Assembly: GCA_964526945.1 (NCBI GenBank)
Contig: CAZGNA010000020.1
Span: 1 to 24,704, forward strand
Direction: 5' to 3'
Length of the DNA: 24,704 nucleotides
Source of the DNA: Fervidifonticultor sp964526945
GTDB taxonomy: Bacteria > Sysuimicrobiota > Sysuimicrobiia > Sysuimicrobiales > Humicultoraceae
Part shown: positions 15,148-21,820 of the stretch, in pieces
Position numbering within the stretch: position 1 is the stretch's first letter
Layout: every line of letters begins with the position of its first letter
Translations under genes and position numbers: made by a program
Notes under the pieces: generated by a model
What the model was told of the DNA's origin: nothing
What the model saw: the letters and a program-made list of their open reading frames with translations, nothing else
The model's database searches: none

Positions 15148-15232
15148 TTCCCGGCCCGGGGGATCCGGCCCATGGAAGCGCCTCGCTCGGAGCTCCTTGC
15201 CGGACCTTGCGCCCCCGGGCCGGGTCGTGCGC

Positions 15233-16252
15233 TCATCGCATCAGCCCGCCCACCAGGCTGGCCGCATGCGCGGCCGGCGACGCCAGGAGGGCCGCGTAGC
15301 CGATCGGGACCGCCATCACCACGTGGGCAACGAACGGCACGACGAGGAACCGCGGCAGGGGAAACCGGATCGTCGGCATCATCACGGGCATCAGGACCAT
15401 CATGCCGGCCCAGATGAACAGCCCCCAGCCGAACGCCAGCGCCCACGAGCCCCGGCCAAAGAGCAAGGTGTAGGCCGCGCCGAAGCCCAGCCCGTTGAGG
15501 AGATGCCAGGCATAGCCCACCAGGAGCACGACAAGCTGCGACACACCGGCCTCTGCCGCCGTCGTGGGCAGGGCCACGTCCAGCAGCTCCCGCGCCAGGT
15601 GCATGGGGATTCGGGGCATGCCGCGCGGTTGGGCGTAGGGCGGACCGGTGCCATCGCTCGTCGCCAGATCCATGGCCCGCAGTATCGACCGCCGCACGGG
15701 CCCAGGCAGCTCCGCCAGCAGCGCCATCTGGGTCTGGACCAGCGCCAGGCGCCGCTCCTCGGGGAGGACGCTCAACCCCTTCCGCATCGCGCGCGCCACG
15801 CCCGCGCGGACCGCTTCGGGCAGCCGGGCCATCGCCGTCAGGCGCTCTGCCAGCATCGTGCGCTGCACCGAGGGCTCCAGCGCGGCGATCCGCCCGACCA
15901 TGCCGGCGATCATGTTCTCCTGCAGCCGGGGACCCAGCCCCAGCGCCAGCAAGCCGAAGATGCGGGGCATGTCCGCCGGGAACGCCCTGAGGACGTGGTG
16001 TCCGACGAGTCGTACGACGTCGAGACCCACGGTCGCCAGCGCGCCGCCGACGGCTCCCCACTGGAGGAGCTCGAGGAGCCCGGGGGTCGCCCTCCCGCCG
16101 AGGACCACCGCGACCCCGAGCACGACGACCCCCGGCAGCCACCCGTAGCGGATCACCCGAGGCGCAGGCACCGCCAGGATCCGATCGGCCAGCAGGGTGA
16201 CGATCGGCAGGTTGATCACACCGAACACCACGGCCCACAGGATCCAGACCAC
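15233..16252 (-). CDS. Multispanning membrane protein with central 19-residue helical repeats, unknown function
   Basis: This 339-residue protein has three N-terminal hydrophobic segments (about 2-25, 38-53 and 58-86). A soluble helical section follows with five 19-residue units starting at residues 106, 125, 144, 163 and 182. Three C-terminal membrane segments (about 238-266, 270-292 and 302-325) come after that. Units such as LPEERRLALVQTQMALLAE align with the repeats of the next gene. The C-terminal half (HLLNGLGFGAAYTLLFG) looks like small uncharacterised membrane families of the DUF6789 kind, which I cannot confirm. I start at GTG 16252 because GGGAGCGGAGG lies 8 bases before it; the frame is open to ATG 16321 but without a ribosome binding site. 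It is divergent from the amidase gene. Confidence 0.72.
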   Translation of the reverse strand: MVWILWAVVFGVINLPIVTLLADRILAVPAPRVIRYGWLPGVVVLGVAVVLGGRATPGLLELLQWGAVGGALATVGLDVVRLVGHHVLRAFPADMPRIFGLLALGLGPRLQENMIAGMVGRIAALEPSVQRTMLAERLTAMARLPEAVRAGVARAMRKGLSVLPEERRLALVQTQMALLAELPGPVRRSILRAMDLATSDGTGPPYAQPRGMPRIPMHLARELLDVALPTTAAEAGVSQLVVLLVGYAWHLLNGLGFGAAYTLLFGRGSWALAFGWGLFIWAGMMVLMPVMMPTIRFPLPRFLVVPFVAHVVMAVPIGYAALLASPAAHAASLVGGLMR

Positions 16253-16577
16253 GCTCCCAGCCTCCGCTCCCTGTGCGGACGCCGGCGCCGCCCGCACACC
16301 CATGCATGCGTCATCATGCATCGGCGGCCGGCATCGGCGCCGGCGCTCATCTCATATACTCGATTGCGTGTGCACCCTATTCCATCCCGTGGGGCCGCCC
16401 GCGGCCGGGGCCCCGCCGGGCGAGGTGGCCCCCGACCCGGGCGAGCCCGGTGCGCATCAGCGCGGCGGTGTGCGCGGTGCCGCGTCGGACGCCGTTGCAG
16501 GAGGAGCCGCGTGGAGGACCCGGAGAAGTGTGCGGGGCCGCACCGAGACGGGCACGACGCGAGGGAGGGATGATCGC
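16253..16577. promoter_or_regulatory. Divergent intergenic region between membrane-protein and amidase genes
   Basis: These 325 bases separate two divergent genes and contain no gene I would support. Around 16351-16380 the sequence is clearly less GC-rich than its surroundings and contains TATACT (16355-16360), a -10-like hexamer; no good -35 is found 16-18 bases upstream. A palindrome lies at 16302-16321. The amidase ribosome binding site GAGGGAGGG closes the region at 16561-16569. If the membrane-protein gene starts at 16321 instead, the gap shrinks to 256 bases. Confidence 0.4.
16302..16321. promoter_or_regulatory. Inverted repeat ATGCATG-N6-CATGCAT, possible operator
   Basis: Two exact 7-base arms (16302-16308 and 16315-16321) flank CGTCAT. 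The site lies between two divergent starts and about 35 bases from a -10-like TATACT, a usual place for a dimeric regulator. No regulator gene is adjacent. Confidence 0.4.
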
Positions 16578-17510
16578 ATGGCCGCACATGTCCTGCCCCC
16601 CGACAAGGTGCACTACAAGTGGAACAAGGACCTGCCGCCGGCGCTGGTGGTGGAGCCCGGCGACACGGTGACGTGCCGCACGCGGGACGTCACCGACGGG
16701 CAGGTGACGCCAGGGTGCGACGCCGCGGTGCTGGCGTCGCTGGACTTCGAGCGCATCTACCCCCTGGCGGGCCCGATCTACGTCACGGGCGCGGAACCCG
16801 GCGACGCGCTCGAGGTGGAGATCCTCGACCTGCGGCCGCTGGAGTGGGGGTGGACGGGCATCATCCCCACCCTGGGCCTGCTGGCCGAGGAGTTCACCAC
16901 GCCGTATATCCGGCACTGGGATCTGCGCAACGGCTACTCGACGCGCCTGCGGGACGACATCGTGATCCCCCTGCAGCCGTTCTGCGGGGTGATGGGCGTG
17001 GCGCCGGCTGCGCCGGGCGAGCACTTCGTGCTGCCGCCCGGGGTGTTCGGGGGCAACATCGACATCCGCCACCTCAACCGGGGCGCGACGCTGCTGTTGC
17101 CGGTGCAGGTCGAGGGCGCCCTGTTCTCGGCCGGTGACTGCCACGCCGCCCAGGGCGACGGCGAGGTGTGCGTCACGGGCATCGAGTGCCCCATGGAGTT
17201 CACCCTGCGCTTTGGGGTCCGCAAGGGCCTGCGCCTGCCGGCGCCGCAGTTTCGCACGCCCGGCCCGCTGACGCCCCGCTACGACGCCCGGGGCTACTAC
17301 GCCACCACGGCCGTCGGGCCCGACCTGATGCAGGACGCCAAGGACGCAGTGCGGGCTATGATCGACCACCTGGTGCGTACCTATGGCCTGTCGCGTGAGG
17401 ACGCCTACGTGCTGTGCAGCGTGGCCGTCGACCTGAAGATCAGCGAGATCGTCGACGCGCCCAACTGGATCGTGTCGGCATACCTGCCGTTGTCGATCTT
17501 CACGCCCTAG
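16578..17510 (+). CDS. Acetamidase/formamidase family amidase
   Basis: This 310-residue enzyme belongs to the FmdA/AmdA family, zinc-dependent cytoplasmic hydrolases of formamide, acetamide and related small amides giving ammonia and a carboxylate. Visible landmarks are LVVEPGDTV near residue 23, GGNIDIRHL from 158, and the strongly conserved GDCHAAQGDGEVCVTGIE at 186-203. The length is normal. The ATG at 16578 follows GAGGGAGGG at 8 bases; a much longer open frame starting at 16197 runs through the intergenic region and is not used. Downstream, after 181 bases, comes the TctC-type binding protein. The neighbourhood suggests the amidase handles a substrate or product of the same catabolic route, but it may be separately transcribed. 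Confidence 0.92.
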   Translation: MAAHVLPPDKVHYKWNKDLPPALVVEPGDTVTCRTRDVTDGQVTPGCDAAVLASLDFERIYPLAGPIYVTGAEPGDALEVEILDLRPLEWGWTGIIPTLGLLAEEFTTPYIRHWDLRNGYSTRLRDDIVIPLQPFCGVMGVAPAAPGEHFVLPPGVFGGNIDIRHLNRGATLLLPVQVEGALFSAGDCHAAQGDGEVCVTGIECPMEFTLRFGVRKGLRLPAPQFRTPGPLTPRYDARGYYATTAVGPDLMQDAKDAVRAMIDHLVRTYGLSREDAYVLCSVAVDLKISEIVDAPNWIVSAYLPLSIFTP

Positions 17511-17563
17511 CGGGCCCGGGCGCACCGGCACGACCTGCCGCGGCTGCGCGCACGCCGTCGTGG

Positions 17564-17594
17564 TTCAAGAACGCGGCAGGCCCCTTGATATACT
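17564..17594 (+). promoter_or_regulatory. Candidate promoter upstream of tctC
   Basis: TTCAAG (17564-17569) and TATACT (17589-17594) are 19 bases apart, and the stretch around them is unusually AT-rich for this window. The -10 matches the consensus at five of six positions; the -35 is poor and the spacing slightly long. The same ATATACT word occurs at 16354-16360 in the other AT-richer intergenic patch. Confidence 0.35.
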
Positions 17595-17649
17595 AGTGGC
17601 AGGACGGGCCTCCGTGCTCCGCTGGGGACGGCCGTCGCTGGAGGTGAAT

Positions 17650-17664
17650 ACCGCCGCTGGCGGT
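17650..17664 (+). promoter_or_regulatory. Short hairpin in the tctC leader
   Basis: ACCGCC (17650-17655) and GGCGGT (17659-17664) form a perfect 6-bp stem with a GCT loop, 12 bases before the GAAGGAGGTG ribosome binding site of tctC. It could influence translation or be an operator; it may also be chance. Confidence 0.25.
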
Positions 17665-17691
17665 GTAGGCCCACCGAAGGAGGTGGTCGCG

Positions 17692-18657
17692 ATGCGCATC
17701 TGGACGGTCGCAGTGTGCTGCGGCGTGGTGCTGGGGCTCGCCCTGCTGCCCGCGTGGCCCCAGGCGTACCCCAGCCGCCCCATCGAGTTCGTGGTGCCCT
17801 TTGGCGCCGGCGGCGGCAGCGACCTGCTGGCCCGCGCCATCGCCAAGGTCATGGCGGAAGAACGGCTGCTCCCGGTGCCGCTGACCGTCACCAACCGTCC
17901 GGGCGGGAGCGGCGCGGTGGGCTACAGCTACGTGCTCAGCAAGCGCGGCGACCCCCACTTCCTCGCCACCGTCAGCGCCAGCTTCTGGACGACGCCGCTG
18001 GTGGGCCAGGCGCCGTTCACCTACAAGGACTTCACGCCCCTGGCGGGTCTGGCCAGCGACGTGTTCCTGCTGGTGGTGCGGCGCGAGTCGACCTACCGTA
18101 CGCTGCGCGAGGTGATCGAGGTGGCGCGGCGATCGCCCGATCTGATCAGCGTCGGGGGCTCGGCTGTGGCCTCCGACGACCGCGTGGCCACAGGGCTGTT
18201 GCAGCGCGGGGCCAACATCCGGCTGACCTACATCCCCTTCGGCGGGAGCGGGCCTGCGCTCACGGCGCTGTTGGGCGGCCACGTCTCGTCGGCATGGATG
18301 AACCCGGGGGAGGCCCTGGAGCACCTGAAGGCCAACAAGGTGCGCGCGCTGGCCGTGACGGCGGCCACGCGCCTGAAGATCCTGCCCGACGTGCCCACCT
18401 TCCGCGAGCTGGGCTACGACATCGTCTGGGACCAGTTCCGCGGCGTCGTGATGCCCCCGGCGGTCCCGGCGGAGGCGGTGCGCGTGATGGCCGAGGCCTT
18501 CGCGAAGCTGTGCCGCAGCGCGCGCTGGCAGCGCGAGTACATCGAGCCCAACGTCCTGCAGCCGGTCTGCCAGGGGCCTGCGGAGTTCGCGAAGTCGCTG
18601 GAGGAGGTCAACGAGAAGTACCGACGCATCTTCCAGGATCTGGGCCTGATCAAGTAG
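17692..18657 (+). CDS. tctC: Tripartite tricarboxylate transporter substrate-binding protein (TctC/Bug family)
   Basis: This 321-residue periplasmic or extracytoplasmic binding protein captures a carboxylate-type solute for the TctAB membrane components. A signal peptide covers about residues 1-25 (hydrophobic core VAVCCGVVLGLALLP). The mature protein opens with the family signature YPSRPIEFVVPFGAGGGSD (26-44). Later landmarks include TNRPGGSGAVGY and the C-terminal RELGYDIVWDQFRGVVMP. The Bug family binds citrate, other dicarboxylates, aromatic acids, amides or nicotinate-like solutes, so the ligand is unknown. The ATG at 17692 is preceded by GAAGGAGGTG, a near-perfect site. tctB starts 11 bases after its stop, and tctA 3 bases after tctB, giving a complete transporter in one operon. 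Confidence 0.93.
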   Translation: MRIWTVAVCCGVVLGLALLPAWPQAYPSRPIEFVVPFGAGGGSDLLARAIAKVMAEERLLPVPLTVTNRPGGSGAVGYSYVLSKRGDPHFLATVSASFWTTPLVGQAPFTYKDFTPLAGLASDVFLLVVRRESTYRTLREVIEVARRSPDLISVGGSAVASDDRVATGLLQRGANIRLTYIPFGGSGPALTALLGGHVSSAWMNPGEALEHLKANKVRALAVTAATRLKILPDVPTFRELGYDIVWDQFRGVVMPPAVPAEAVRVMAEAFAKLCRSARWQREYIEPNVLQPVCQGPAEFAKSLEEVNEKYRRIFQDLGLIK

Positions 18658-18668
18658 GACAGGCGCCG

Positions 18669-19244
18669 GTGTGCGCGCACGCCCGCGGTGACGCGCGACG
18701 CCCTGACGGCGCCGGCGCATGGTGGGACCGCGTGGTGGCTGCGGCGGTGCTCGCCCTCGCCCTGTACGTCATCGCCGAGGCCCGTCGGATGGCGTACTGG
18801 CAGGAGCGAATCCCCGGTCCGGGCTTCGCACCCCTGTGGCTGGGCATCGGGTTGGCCGTGGCAGCCGTCGGCGTCCTCGCCAGCTCCCGACATGGAGCCG
18901 TCGGCCGCGCCGAGAGCATACGCGGGCTGCCTGACGCCCGGGCGCCCGGCGCCGAACCACCCGCTGGACCGGCGCCGCCCACCTCGGGCACGCTCCCCGC
19001 AGCCGCGCAGGGGTCGCGGGCGGTGGTGCTGGGGCTTACCGCGGTCACCGTGGTCGCCGTGGCGCTGCTGGAGCGGATCGGTACGGGCGCGACCCTCGTG
19101 CTGCTCCTGACCAGCGCGGTGCGGCTGCTGGGCGGGACCTGGCGCACGGCCCTGCTGGCCGCGGCCGGGCTGACCGCAGGGCTGGTGTGGCTGTTCGGCC
19201 GCTGGTTGCAGGTGCCGCTGCCCCGCGGTCCCTGGGGCTTCTGA
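18669..19244 (+). CDS. tctB: Tripartite tricarboxylate transporter small membrane subunit (TctB)
   Basis: This 191-residue protein is the small, poorly conserved membrane subunit of the transporter. Hydrophobic segments lie at about 22-38, 52-71, 118-134, 139-155 and 161-180. The GPGFAPLWLG stretch (50-59) is the typical TctB motif joining the first two helices. A Pro/Ala-rich loop (about 72-115) between helices two and three is longer than usual. I chose GTG 18669, 11 bases after the tctC stop; GTG 18732 is a shorter alternative that still keeps the first helix. The stop is 3 bases from the tctA start, so the two are translationally coupled. Confidence 0.85.
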   Translation: MCAHARGDARRPDGAGAWWDRVVAAAVLALALYVIAEARRMAYWQERIPGPGFAPLWLGIGLAVAAVGVLASSRHGAVGRAESIRGLPDARAPGAEPPAGPAPPTSGTLPAAAQGSRAVVLGLTAVTVVAVALLERIGTGATLVLLLTSAVRLLGGTWRTALLAAAGLTAGLVWLFGRWLQVPLPRGPWGF

Positions 19245-19247
19245 GCC

Positions 19248-20726
19248 GTGGGCCCCCTGCTCGATGGGTTCGCCGTGGCGCTGCACCCGATCAACCTGGC
19301 GGCCGCAGCCGCCGGTGTGCTCGTCGGTCAGCTGATCGGCGTGCTCCCGGGCATCGGCCCGGCCGCCACCATCGCCATCCTCCTGCCCGTGACCTTCAGC
19401 CTCAACGCGACGGCCGCGATGATCATGTTCGTCGGCGTCTACTACGGCGCCATGTACGGCGGGACCATCACGTCGGTGCTGCTCAACCTGCCGGGGGAGT
19501 CGGCCTCGGTCGTCACCACGCTCGACGGCTACCAGATGGCGCAGCAGGGGCGGGCCGGCGCGGCGCTGGGCATCGCAGCCATCGGCTCGTTCATCGCCGG
19601 CACCCTGGGCGTGGTCGCGCTCATGCTCCTCGCGCCGGCGCTGGCGCGCGTCGCGCTGGCGTTCGGACCGCCCGAGTACGCCGCCCTGCTCGTGCTGGCG
19701 CTCAGCCTGGTCGTCCACCTGGGCGGCGAGCACCGGTGGAAGGGCGCGGTCTCGACGCTGGCGGGCCTGTGGCTGGCCACCGTGGGCGTCGACCTGATCA
19801 GCGGCCAGCCGCGGTTCACCTTCGGCCAGCTCAAGCTGTTGAGCGGCGTGCCCTTCGTCCCGGTGGCGGTGGGGCTCTTCGGGCTCGCCGAAGTCCTCAG
19901 CACCGTGCACGAGGGCCGCGTGGGGACAGTGGTGCGCGCCGACGTGCGGCTGCGCGGCGTGCTCCCCACGGCGGCCGACTGGGTCGCAAGCCGCTGGGCG
20001 ATCGTGCGCGGGGCGGTCATCGGCTTCCTGGTGGGCATCCTCCCCGGGGCCGGCGCGACGGCCGCTTCGATGATCGCCTACGCCGCGGAGAAACGGGCCG
20101 CCCGCGACCCGGCGCGGTTCGGCCGCGGGGCCATCGAGGGCGTGGCAGCGCCCGAGAGCGCCAACAACGCCGCCGCCGTGGGCGCCCTGGTGCCGCTGCT
20201 CACCCTGGGCGTGCCCGGATCGGCGACCACCGCCATCATGCTGGGCGGCCTGCTGGTCTTCGGGCTGCGGCCCGGCCCGCTGTTGTTCGAGCAGCACCCG
20301 CAGTTCGTCTGGGGCGTCATCGCCAGCATGTACGTGAGCAACCTGCTGCTGGTCCTGTTGAACCTCCTGGCGATCCCGGCGTTCGTGGCGGTGCTCCGCG
20401 TGCCCCGGGCGGTGCTGTTGCCTGCGATCGTCGCCATCGCGGTGGTGGGCGTCTACAGCCTGGAGAACCACGTCTTCGAGGTGTGGCTGGCCCTGGTGTT
20501 CGCGGCGGTGGGGTACGTGATGCGCCGCTTCGACTACCCCGCCGCGCCGTTGGTCCTGGCGCTGGTCCTGGGACGGACCCTGGAGGAAACCACGCGCCAG
20601 TCGCTGTTGCTCTCGCAGGGCAGCATGCTGATCTTCGTCACGCGCCCGCTGGCGGCCGCCTTCCTGGCGGCGACGGCGGGCCTGGTGCTCGCGCCGGCGC
20701 TGCGGCGGCGTCTGGGGCGGGGGTGA
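19248..20726 (+). CDS. tctA: Tripartite tricarboxylate transporter large membrane subunit (TctA)
   Basis: This 492-residue polytopic protein is the transport channel of the TctABC system, a secondary, ion-driven carrier. The first signature, GQLIGVLPGIGPAATIAILL, is at about 27-46, followed by YYGAMYGGTITSVLLNLPGE and TTLDGYQMAQQGRAGAALG. The second half repeats the glycine-rich motif as GFLVGILPGAGATAASMIAY, reflecting the family's internal symmetry. The length is standard. The GTG start is 3 bases after the tctB stop with little ribosome binding site of its own. The M29/NicX-like gene begins 97 bases downstream, after a set of alternative hairpins. Confidence 0.96.
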   Translation: MGPLLDGFAVALHPINLAAAAAGVLVGQLIGVLPGIGPAATIAILLPVTFSLNATAAMIMFVGVYYGAMYGGTITSVLLNLPGESASVVTTLDGYQMAQQGRAGAALGIAAIGSFIAGTLGVVALMLLAPALARVALAFGPPEYAALLVLALSLVVHLGGEHRWKGAVSTLAGLWLATVGVDLISGQPRFTFGQLKLLSGVPFVPVAVGLFGLAEVLSTVHEGRVGTVVRADVRLRGVLPTAADWVASRWAIVRGAVIGFLVGILPGAGATAASMIAYAAEKRAARDPARFGRGAIEGVAAPESANNAAAVGALVPLLTLGVPGSATTAIMLGGLLVFGLRPGPLLFEQHPQFVWGVIASMYVSNLLLVLLNLLAIPAFVAVLRVPRAVLLPAIVAIAVVGVYSLENHVFEVWLALVFAAVGYVMRRFDYPAAPLVLALVLGRTLEETTRQSLLLSQGSMLIFVTRPLAAAFLAATAGLVLAPALRRRLGRG

Positions 20727-20734
20727 ACGGAAAC

Positions 20735-20763
20735 GGCGTCCCACGACGCCCGCCCCCGGCGTC
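20735..20763 (+). promoter_or_regulatory. Three-arm GGCGTC/GACGCC/GGCGTC alternative hairpins after tctA
   Basis: GGCGTC at 20735-20740 and again at 20758-20763 can each pair with the single GACGCC at 20745-20750, with loops of 4 and 7 bases. The two stems exclude each other. The array begins 8 bases after the tctA stop and ends about 50 bases before the next ribosome binding site. It could act as a terminator or attenuator; there is no T-tract. Confidence 0.4.
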
Positions 20764-20823
20764 GTCCCACCGTGCGACCGGCAGGGCACATGCAACAGGA
20801 CGCTGACGTCTGGAGGGATGCTC

Positions 20824-21804
20824 GTGGTGCTGGCCGGGATCATGACGGGCGCACGCAAAATCGTACGCACGCTGGCCCGGGTGCGGCCGGGCGAGAAGGT
20901 CGCCATCGTGGCGGATACCGACACCGTGCCGGTGGCGGAGGCCCTGGCCGCAGCCGCGCTGGAGATCACCCCCGAGGTGGTGACGACGGTCATGACGCCG
21001 CGGCAGGTGGACGGGGACGAGCCGCCGGCGATCGTCGCCGCCGCGCTCCAGGCAGCAGACGTGGCGCTGGTGCCGGTGTCCTACTCCATCAGCCACTCGA
21101 CCGCGGTGCGCGACGCCCTGGCGCGCGGGACGCGCGTCCTGTCCCTACCGGCAGTCACCCCCGACCAGCTCGTGCGGGGAGGCGCCGAGGCCGACTTCGA
21201 GGCGGCTGCGCCGACGGTCCGGGAGGTGGCCGCACGCCTGACCCGTGCCACCACCGCGCACCTGGTGACACCCGCCGGCACCGATTGCACCTTCGACCTG
21301 CGGGGCCGCGCGGGGAACGCCCACGACTGCATTCTCGACCGGCCGGGGAAGTTCTCGGCCTTCCCCAACATCGAGGCCAACATCGCCCCGGTGGACGGGA
21401 CGGCGCAGGGCGTGCTGGTCTTCGACGGCAGCATCCCCAACCTGCGCCTGAAGACCGCGTTGCTGCGGGAGCCTGTGGTCTGCACCGTCGAGCGCGGGAT
21501 GATCGTGGACGTCCAGGGTGGACACGAAGCGCGCCTGATCCGGCAGGTGTGGGCCAGCCTAGCCGATGCCGCCGTCTACAACGTCGCGCAGCTCGCCATC
21601 GGCCTGAACCCGGCGATCCGGATCCTCACCGGCGTCTGGGCGCAGGACCACGGCGCCTTCGGCACGGTGCACATCGGCATCGGGACCAGCGCGAACCTGG
21701 GCGGGACCACGAAAGCCGCAGCGCACTTCGACGGCATGATGAACCGCCCGACGCTGCGGCTGGACGGGGTCGTGCTGCTGGAGGACGGCGAGCTGCGTCT
21801 GTGA
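20824..21804 (+). CDS. M29 aminopeptidase-fold metalloenzyme, NicX-like
   Basis: This 326-residue protein has the fold of M29 aminopeptidases (often annotated leucyl aminopeptidase), which also includes NicX, the iron 2,5-dihydroxypyridine 5,6-dioxygenase. GTDCTFDLRGRAG and GTVHIGIG are recognisable. Candidate metal ligands are H283 (GTVH) and H301/D303 (HFD), in the arrangement expected for NicX. Where M29 peptidases carry a glutamate before GTNP, this protein has Q256 (AQLAIGLNP), and the later Glu before GTVH is also absent, which argues against a two-metal peptidase. ATG 20818 touches the GGAGGG; GTG 20824 has a 6-base spacing and is used here. Together with the amidase and Tct transporter, degradation of an N-heterocyclic or amide compound is plausible but unproven. 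Confidence 0.8.
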   Translation: MVLAGIMTGARKIVRTLARVRPGEKVAIVADTDTVPVAEALAAAALEITPEVVTTVMTPRQVDGDEPPAIVAAALQAADVALVPVSYSISHSTAVRDALARGTRVLSLPAVTPDQLVRGGAEADFEAAAPTVREVAARLTRATTAHLVTPAGTDCTFDLRGRAGNAHDCILDRPGKFSAFPNIEANIAPVDGTAQGVLVFDGSIPNLRLKTALLREPVVCTVERGMIVDVQGGHEARLIRQVWASLADAAVYNVAQLAIGLNPAIRILTGVWAQDHGAFGTVHIGIGTSANLGGTTKAAAHFDGMMNRPTLRLDGVVLLEDGELRL

Positions 21805-21820
21805 CCCCCTGCGCGGGCCC

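Noticed and set aside
14456..16573. A 705-codon plus-strand open frame opposite the two membrane-protein genes
   Set aside because: The opposite strand has hydrophobic segments, exact 19-residue periodicity and strong ribosome binding sites; this frame is compositionally abnormal.
18414..20993. An 859-codon minus-strand open frame opposite tctC-tctB-tctA
   Set aside because: Low-complexity Gln/His/Arg-rich translation and full overlap with the well-recognised Tct genes; antisense shadow.
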